Assembly (NCBI RefSeq): GCF_004761975.1
Contig: NZ_RQII01000012.1
Coordinates: forward strand, 1-51,829
DNA length: 51,829 nt
Direction of reading: 5' to 3'
Origin: Planococcus koreensis
Lineage (GTDB): Bacteria; Bacillota; Bacilli; Bacillales_A; Planococcaceae
Shown piece after piece: positions 46,658-51,829 of the stretch. Within the stretch, counting starts at the first letter, position 1, and every line of letters begins with the position of its first letter. Under the pieces are notes generated by a model. The model saw only the letters and a program-made list of their open reading frames with translations. It was not told the DNA's origin and did not search any database. Made by a program: the position numbers and the translations under genes.

Positions 46658-47449
46658 TCACTGCCTTTTCACGCGAAACGGCCATTCCTTCTCAAGCTCT
46701 TTCAAATACAGCACCAACAGCTCCGCGATGTTTTCATCGTGTGTTGCATAAAAAGAACGTGCCCCAACAGGATCTTCAATCTCATTGAATACATGGCGTC
46801 CATCCGGCAGCAACAGAAAATCGATGCCGACGTAATCACTGTTCAACGCACGCACAATCCGCAAGACGTCTTGCTCCTGTGCAGCGGACAATTCATATTT
46901 CGCCGCATCGCCGCCGAGTGTGTAATTGGCTTTAAACGATTCGGCAGAACTGCGTTTCACCGCACCGACGACTTGGTTCCCGATGATATAGGCACGGACG
47001 TCGGCAGTATGCTCGACAACTGGCTGGAAGACGAGAGGGGGCGCGATTGCCGGTATCTCCGCGGGTGAGTGGATAATATCAACGCCATGCCCGCCATGTC
47101 CGCCAGCAGGCTTCATGACGCAGGGAAACGACTGCGGCTCGCGGTATGTCGGAATCATTGGTACGCCGAGCAGCGTCATCATCCCAAAACTTTGCCATTT
47201 GTCATTGGCTATTCGATTCACTTCGGCACGGTTCACCAAGCGGACGCCGTGGTCCTCGAGGAACCGCATCGCACCGGGCTGCCGCGTCCGGTTCAACACC
47301 ATCAAGCCGGACAGTTTGGCAGCAAGCGCGGACATGCCGCCGATCGACCAGTCTTCCCAAAGCATCAATTCGAAATCGCCGAAGCGCTCCAATTCGCAAA
47401 TAAACCCTGCATTGCGTTCGGCATCCGCCGGTTCATATAGCAAAATCAT
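46658..47449 (-). CDS. ATP-grasp ligase, RimK-like (second of a pair)
   Basis: A 263-residue protein with the ATP-grasp fold. CVMKPAGGHGGHGV resembles the glycine-rich loop, and DYVGIDFLLLPDGRHVFNEIEDPVG matches the metal-binding C-terminal motif (D and NE). Its N-terminal domain is short. It likely joins an amino acid to a carboxylate using ATP. The start ATG overlaps the stop of the upstream ATP-grasp gene by 4 nt. Substrate not known. It is the second cistron of a minus-strand pair. Confidence 0.75.
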   Translation of the reverse strand: MILLYEPADAERNAGFICELERFGDFELMLWEDWSIGGMSALAAKLSGLMVLNRTRQPGAMRFLEDHGVRLVNRAEVNRIANDKWQSFGMMTLLGVPMIPTYREPQSFPCVMKPAGGHGGHGVDIIHSPAEIPAIAPPLVFQPVVEHTADVRAYIIGNQVVGAVKRSSAESFKANYTLGGDAAKYELSAAQEQDVLRIVRALNSDYVGIDFLLLPDGRHVFNEIEDPVGARSFYATHDENIAELLVLYLKELEKEWPFRVKRQ

Positions 47450-48309
47450 TTCAAGTCCTCCAGTATGTAGGCGATCATGGCGTCCGCGACATTGATGCCG
47501 GTGACTTCCAAAATGTTGCGGATGTGCGCCGCCGCATTGACTTCGCAGACAAGCGGCAGACCATTCTCGCCGAATAATAAATCGACGCCGGCAAATTCCG
47601 CACCGACCGCTTCTGCGGCCTGCAACGCGACGGTCTCTTGAGCCTCACTCAAATCGATCAGGGAAGCCTGTCCGCCGTTCGTGATGTTCGCGCGGAAATC
47701 CGTTTCGGAATGGCGCTGCATCGCGGCGACAATCTTGCCGCCGACGATATTGACGCGGATGTCGCGTCCGCGGCTCGATGCGATGAATTCCTGGAACACA
47801 AAATCGACGCCGCGCAGCGATTCGACTTTCTCATAGAACTCGGTTTCATTTTCGATCAAATACACTTTCATGCCGAATGAGCCATGGCCTTCTTTAATGA
47901 CCATTGGCAAGCCGAGCTCGGCGATGACACGTTCGAAATAACCGGACTCCAGGATGGAGAAGTTCGGATAAACTTTCGGGGCGACAATCGTTTTCGGCAT
48001 CGGCAAGCCAACTTCGGCCAAGCGGATATATTGCGTCGCTTTATTGTCGCACAAGCCGATGACTGCCGGATCGTTATAGACCGGCACGCCGCGGCTCTGC
48101 AGAAAATGGCCGAGCAGAATGTCCTTATCAAGCAGCACAGCGAAATCGGGCAGCACGGCTTCAGCCGATAAATCCATCAGCACTTCGTAATTTTTCACGG
48201 CCTTCGCCTCAACGCCGGCGCGCTGTGCCGCGTCCGCAACGAGCCGTGCCTGGTCCGCGAATTTATCCGAAATCAAACTGCCATTATAAATAACCCAACA
48301 AGTAGTCAT
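47446..48309 (-). CDS. ATP-grasp ligase, RimK-like (first of a pair)
   Basis: A 287-residue RimK-type ATP-grasp protein: IKEGHGSFGMKV (phosphate loop), FQEFIASSRGRDIRVNIVGGKIVAAM and FRANITNGGQ, then FAGVDLLFGENGLPLVCEVNAAAHIRNI with the metal-binding E and N. RimK relatives add glutamate to proteins, F420, or tetrahydromethanopterin-like cofactors. The usual PG of this motif is replaced by AAAH. The ATG at 48309 is chosen, 6-7 nt after AAGGTGGA; the GTG at 48315 is too near that site. It overlaps the next gene by 4 nt. Divergent from folC. Confidence 0.78.
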   Translation of the reverse strand: MTTCWVIYNGSLISDKFADQARLVADAAQRAGVEAKAVKNYEVLMDLSAEAVLPDFAVLLDKDILLGHFLQSRGVPVYNDPAVIGLCDNKATQYIRLAEVGLPMPKTIVAPKVYPNFSILESGYFERVIAELGLPMVIKEGHGSFGMKVYLIENETEFYEKVESLRGVDFVFQEFIASSRGRDIRVNIVGGKIVAAMQRHSETDFRANITNGGQASLIDLSEAQETVALQAAEAVGAEFAGVDLLFGENGLPLVCEVNAAAHIRNILEVTGINVADAMIAYILEDLK

Positions 48310-48325
48310 TTCCACTCCACCTTCG

Positions 48326-48334
48326 TGATATAAT
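48326..48334 (+). promoter_or_regulatory. Extended -10 promoter of folC
   Basis: TG-A-TATAAT at 48326-48334 is an extended -10 box 47 nt before the folC ATG. Confidence 0.6.
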
Positions 48335-48381
48335 AAGTCTCAAAAAAGTGTATCATGTTTCACGCAGAAAGAAGGCTAAAA

Positions 48382-49569
48382 ATGATAAATGGACTCGATA
48401 GCTATAAAAAGAAATGGGCGCTGCCATCTGACCCGGCAATCAAACCGGGCTTGGAGACGATCACTGCGGCACTTGCCGAATTGGGCGATCCGCATAAAAC
48501 GGGGAAGTTCGTCCACATCGCTGGCACGAACGGCAAAGGGTCCACCGCTGCCTTTTTAACTTCTATTCTGCGTGAGCACGGCCATTCGGTCGGCAATTTC
48601 TTCTCGCCGGCGATTGAAGACTTGCACGATCAGATCCAGATTGATGGAGTCCCGGTGTCGCCGGAAGATCTGGATCGAGTGATGGAGAAGCTCACCGGCA
48701 TCAAAACGCCGTTGACGGATTTTGAATTGCTGACGGCTGCGGCTTTTCTGGTGTTCCAAGATAAAGCACCCGATTACGCCATTATCGAAGCCGGCATGGG
48801 GGGACGCTTTGACAGCACGAACGTCATCGATCCTGAAATTGCCATCATCCCGTCCATCGCGTTGGAACACGTAAATTTCTTGGGCGATTCCTTGGAAAAA
48901 ATTGCTTTACATAAATCTGGTATTATAAAAAAATGGAAACCTGTCGTCGTCGGACCGCTACCACCAGAAGCCTCTAAAGTAGTTGAAGAAACGGCTAGAT
49001 CGCTTCATGCAGAAGTGATCCGACCTGCAGGACCTCTAGAAATAGAACTCAAACTGAAAGGCAGCCACCAAAAATGGAATGCTGCGCTCGCCGATGAAGC
49101 CGCGAAAGAATTGCTGGGCTTGGCATATGATGCAGAGAAAGCCTGCAAAGCGTTGGCAGGGGCCAGCATCCCGTTCCGATTCGAAGAAATTTTTCCAGAC
49201 GTCATCCTGGACGGCGCCCATAACGCAGCCAGCATCCAAGCGCTCGCTGACACGGTGACGACCTGCTATCCCGACCGGCCGATCCATATCGTGATGGGGC
49301 TTTTGAAAGACAAGGACTATATTGCTATTCTGCGCCAACTCGAAACTTTTGGGACCCGCTTCACGTTTGTGGACTTTGAAAATAAACGTGCTCTGCCTGC
49401 TGAAATTTTATTTTCAGAAAATAGGTGTAAAATAAAGACAATTGTGAAAAGTTGTGATATATTACCTGTACATAAACATAAAGAGGTGACAATAGTCACT
49501 GGTTCTCTCTATTTATTGTCAAAACTAAAACGAGACGATTATCGGATTTTCCAGAATTTACGCAGGTAA
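48382..49569 (+). CDS. folC: Folylpolyglutamate synthase/dihydrofolate synthase-like, divergent
   Basis: A Mur-ligase-type enzyme expected to add glutamate to folates. The P-loop GTNGKGST, GMGGRFDSTN, HVNFLGDSLEKIALHKSGIIK (with the carbamylated lysine) and DGAHN are present. It is about 395 residues, shorter than the usual 425-430, and the family SPHL-F-ERI motif reads SPAIEDLHDQIQIDG; the PGR-E region before DGAHN is compressed. The ATG at 48382 follows AGAAAGAAGG. Position matches folC of B. subtilis, but it may act on a related substrate. Confidence 0.75.
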   Translation: MINGLDSYKKKWALPSDPAIKPGLETITAALAELGDPHKTGKFVHIAGTNGKGSTAAFLTSILREHGHSVGNFFSPAIEDLHDQIQIDGVPVSPEDLDRVMEKLTGIKTPLTDFELLTAAAFLVFQDKAPDYAIIEAGMGGRFDSTNVIDPEIAIIPSIALEHVNFLGDSLEKIALHKSGIIKKWKPVVVGPLPPEASKVVEETARSLHAEVIRPAGPLEIELKLKGSHQKWNAALADEAAKELLGLAYDAEKACKALAGASIPFRFEEIFPDVILDGAHNAASIQALADTVTTCYPDRPIHIVMGLLKDKDYIAILRQLETFGTRFTFVDFENKRALPAEILFSENRCKIKTIVKSCDILPVHKHKEVTIVTGSLYLLSKLKRDDYRIFQNLRR

Positions 49570-49779
49570 ACGTTGGGAATCTGTAAATCGTTTCCAATAG
49601 TTTTCATTAACCCTGTTTGCCCGGCGGCGAAAAAACCGTCCTGCCCAGGGGGAAGAAGACTTCTGTATCTGCAGCCATCATGAACTTCAGCAGGAAAGGT
49701 ACCTGATCGCATCGGGCATCGATAAGTCCAAGCGAAATCATAAGCCGCATAACAATTGAATAAAGAGGGAGAAGATGGC

Positions 49780-51483
49780 ATGGCTGTAACGAAAAAGCGA
49801 AGCATAATACTTTGGCTGCTTTGGATTGCAATTGTTCCACTGGGATTGTATCTAGTTTACCAACATTATCCGCCGCCGGAAATTGACTTGTGGAATATCA
49901 CCGCTTTTACAGTATTGGCTATTTTGACTGCATTGATGCCGCTCAACATCAATGGTACACCGATGTATTTGGTTCAATGTGTGACCATAGCCGTATTTTT
50001 GAAATATGGTTTATTTGCGGAAATCATCCTGTCTCAGCTGACTGTATTGATCTTATTATTCCGAAGCAGAAGCGATGAGCCGCGCCATATCCGGCTGCCG
50101 TTCAATTCGCTGATGTTTTTCGTCGTATCGGCGATTGCCGGCATTGCCTATATGGAATTTGGCGGTGAAATCGGTTCGACGGTTATCGCCCATATTTTGA
50201 TTTTCGGCTTGATCTACGAAATAATTTCCATCCTGTCCAATCATTTATTCCTCTATATGGATGATATGTTCATGGGAGTCAACAAATCATTCTTTTCTCT
50301 GGATACCGTTTGGGACTTTGCAATTACGTTATTGGTGTTTCCATATGCCATCACGCTGTATATTACAGAAGCCTATATCGGAGCGACAGCGCTGTTCTTG
50401 CTTGGCATCCCGTTTCTCATGATTGCGGGTCTGCTGCGCATGTACAGCAGTTCGGAAAAAGTTAACATCGACTTGAAAAAAGCCGGCGAGATCGGCCATC
50501 AGCTCGCGGCCCGGCTGTCGACCGATGAAGTGCTCGACCAATTTGTCATCCAGGTGACGAAAATGTTCCGCCTCGATTATACCTACGTCATCGATTACCG
50601 GGACGGCGAATTGCTCATGCTGCGCATGTTCGAAAATGATGAATTCATCAAGAACCAAGTGCCTCCGGTCCGCTACAATAAAGGGATAGCGGGCAACGTC
50701 ATTGTCTCCGGCACGCCTGTCATCTACGACAAGAAAAGCGAATGGGACGACATCGTTACAGGCTATGTTCCAGTCGATGCAGAAAGCATCATGTGTACGC
50801 CCATCGCACGGAATAACAAAATAGAAGGAGTGCTGCTCGTCGCTAGCCGTAAAAAGTTCGCATTTGCAGCGCACCAATTGAAAATCCTGGACATTCTCAG
50901 TACCTATTTCGCCGTTTCTTTGGAAAAGGCAGGATATGTCCAGCGTGCGATTGCCACAAGTGAGCGCTGTGGATTGACGCAGCTTTATAATTATCGTTAT
51001 TTGGATGAAAAGCTCGAAAAAAGCATGCAGAAAGTCAAGTCGGGTGAAATTGCCAGCTTGTCGCTGATCATGATGGACATTGACCATTTCAAATCAATCA
51101 ACGATACTTACGGCCATCAAAGTGGAAACGATATCCTTGTCAAACTGGCGAACATGATCCGGGAAGAAGTAGGGTCAGAAGGGACCGTGGCGCGTTACGG
51201 GGGAGAAGAATTCGTCGTCATGTTCGAAAACTATGGCAAAGAGTTCAGCATGCTGTTTGCCGAGAACTTGCGCAAGCGGATCGAGCAGCATGAATTTCTG
51301 ATCCAAAGCGACCTGGATTCTGAACGTTCAATGGAAAAAGTTCACATCACATTAAGCATCGGCGTATCAACGGCGCCAGATGATAGCGACGAACCGAATG
51401 CATTGATCCGCAATGCTGACCGGGCATTGTATATCGGGGCGAAACAAGCCGGCCGAAATAAAGTCGCGGCGTATGCAAAATAA
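49780..51483 (+). CDS. Membrane GAF-GGDEF diguanylate cyclase-like protein
   Basis: A 567-residue protein with about six N-terminal membrane helices (1-220), a GAF-like domain (about 235-385), and a GGDEF domain (about 400-565) that makes cyclic di-GMP. The active site GGEEF lies at 474-478 and is intact, with MMDIDHFKSINDTYGHQ upstream. The inhibitory RxxD site is not present (GSEG instead), so product feedback may be weak. ATG 49780 is 8 nt after AGAGGGAG; the TTG at 49756 has no ribosome site. It is between folC and a pilin gene, where B. subtilis has comC. Confidence 0.88.
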   Translation: MAVTKKRSIILWLLWIAIVPLGLYLVYQHYPPPEIDLWNITAFTVLAILTALMPLNINGTPMYLVQCVTIAVFLKYGLFAEIILSQLTVLILLFRSRSDEPRHIRLPFNSLMFFVVSAIAGIAYMEFGGEIGSTVIAHILIFGLIYEIISILSNHLFLYMDDMFMGVNKSFFSLDTVWDFAITLLVFPYAITLYITEAYIGATALFLLGIPFLMIAGLLRMYSSSEKVNIDLKKAGEIGHQLAARLSTDEVLDQFVIQVTKMFRLDYTYVIDYRDGELLMLRMFENDEFIKNQVPPVRYNKGIAGNVIVSGTPVIYDKKSEWDDIVTGYVPVDAESIMCTPIARNNKIEGVLLVASRKKFAFAAHQLKILDILSTYFAVSLEKAGYVQRAIATSERCGLTQLYNYRYLDEKLEKSMQKVKSGEIASLSLIMMDIDHFKSINDTYGHQSGNDILVKLANMIREEVGSEGTVARYGGEEFVVMFENYGKEFSMLFAENLRKRIEQHEFLIQSDLDSERSMEKVHITLSIGVSTAPDDSDEPNALIRNADRALYIGAKQAGRNKVAAYAK

Positions 51484-51526
51484 AAGACTGTAAAATGAGG
51501 AATCACTCATTTTACAGTCTTTTTTC
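51482..51526 (+). terminator. Terminator after the GGDEF gene
   Basis: An 18-bp perfect stem (AAAAGACTGTAAAATGAG with its complement) with A- and T-runs on the sides; it overlaps the stop codon region. Confidence 0.92.
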
Positions 51527-51705
51527 CTATTTTAATGGGTATAGACCTGAAAAATAATAGTAAATAACGTAGATTATACTGTAAAAACATAGTGCAGAAG
51601 CTTGAATTAAATGTAATAATAAGCATATGAATATTTGGAGAAATTACATTATTTTATAGAAAAAAATGGAAACAAGTCATTACTTAGTGAGCTGGGGGTT
51701 ATGAT
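51527..51705. other. AT-rich leader of the pilin gene
   Basis: This 179-nt stretch is markedly AT-rich compared with the rest of the window. A TTGAAT at 51602 and TATGAA at 51626 (18-nt spacing) could be a weak promoter. No structured element is clear. Confidence 0.4.
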
Positions 51706-51829
51706 ATGAAGGCTTTTAAGGACGAAAATGGTTTGACGCTAGTAGAAGTTCTTGCCGCGCTTGTCATTTTAAGCGTCGTTTTCATTGGAATCATGACTAT
51801 TTTCCCGCAAATGACTCTTTTTAATGAAA
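51706..51829 (+). CDS. Type IV pilin-like (prepilin) protein, N-terminal part only
   Basis: The first 41 codons continue past the right edge. The start shows a short charged leader MKAFKDENG and then LTLVEVLAALVILSVVF, the prepilin peptidase site and N-methylation motif with E at position 5 of the mature protein. This is typical of the minor pilins of Com or Pil systems. The ATG at 51706 follows CTGGGGGT. The remainder of the protein is not in the window, so the subtype is unknown. Confidence 0.85.
   Translation, partial: MKAFKDENGLTLVEVLAALVILSVVFIGIMTIFPQMTLFNE

Noticed and set aside
49570-49779. Cyclic di-GMP riboswitch ahead of the GGDEF gene
   Set aside because: The conserved GEMM blocks are not found; the stretch shows only short GC-rich stems and a minor inverted repeat.

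Overview
The window is a chromosomal segment of a low- to mid-GC Gram-positive bacterium of the order Bacillales. Gene order follows the Bacillus subtilis backbone from rnhC to the start of the competence/pilin region: rnhC, zapA, cvpA, polX, mutS2, yshE, lcfA-fadR-fadB-etfB-etfA, trxA, uvrC, lysC, yslB, sdhCAB, ysmA, ysmB, racE, rph, rdgB, ysoA, tig, clpX, lonA, ysxC, hemAXCDBL, valS, folC. The sporulation genes B. subtilis keeps inside this backbone are absent (gerE, gerM, lonB, and ysxE/spoVID). This suggests a non-sporulating member of the Planococcaceae, such as Planococcus. That assignment rests on synteny and remembered protein similarity, not on a database search.

Layout. 1-7000: DNA maintenance and division genes (RNase HIII on the minus strand; ZapA, CvpA, PolX, MutS2 on plus), then a small membrane protein pair. 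7000-12300: the fatty-acid oxidation operon with a cre-like site at its first promoter and a FadR operator before fadR. 12400-16450: thioredoxin, UvrC, then a lysine riboswitch controlling aspartokinase. 16450-18030: a glycosyltransferase and YslB on the minus strand. 18080-21460: succinate dehydrogenase. 21500-25000: thioesterase, MarR regulator, glutamate racemase, RNase PH, RdgB and a tRNA-Arg. 25100-26740: OsmC, TetR and an Spx-like protein, lying where B. subtilis has ysnB to the ilv-leu operon. 26800-34370: TPR protein, trigger factor, ClpX, LonA, EngB and a HIT protein. 34400-41050: a tandem repeat array, then the heme operon hemAXCDBL. 41170-49570: an AbrB-family permease, T-box-controlled valS, a TetR/SMR efflux cassette, a pair of RimK-like ATP-grasp ligases and a divergent FolC. 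49780-51829: a membrane GAF-GGDEF protein and the start of a type IV pilin-like gene.

Most of the window is core metabolism and protein quality control. Beta-oxidation (lcfA, fadB, etfBA) passes electrons toward the respiratory chain that succinate dehydrogenase also feeds; the hem operon supplies heme to SdhC and cytochromes; Tig, ClpX and LonA handle protein folding and turnover.

The least explained parts are: a ten-unit array of 20-21 bp direct repeats upstream of hemA; a structured element of about 180 nt at the clpX-lonA junction where lonB would be; the ATP-grasp pair divergent from an atypical FolC; the translationally coupled TetR/Spx-like pair in which the Spx homologue lacks the first CXXC cysteine; and two palindromic intergenic repeats. 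No complete mobile element, CRISPR array or rRNA was seen.
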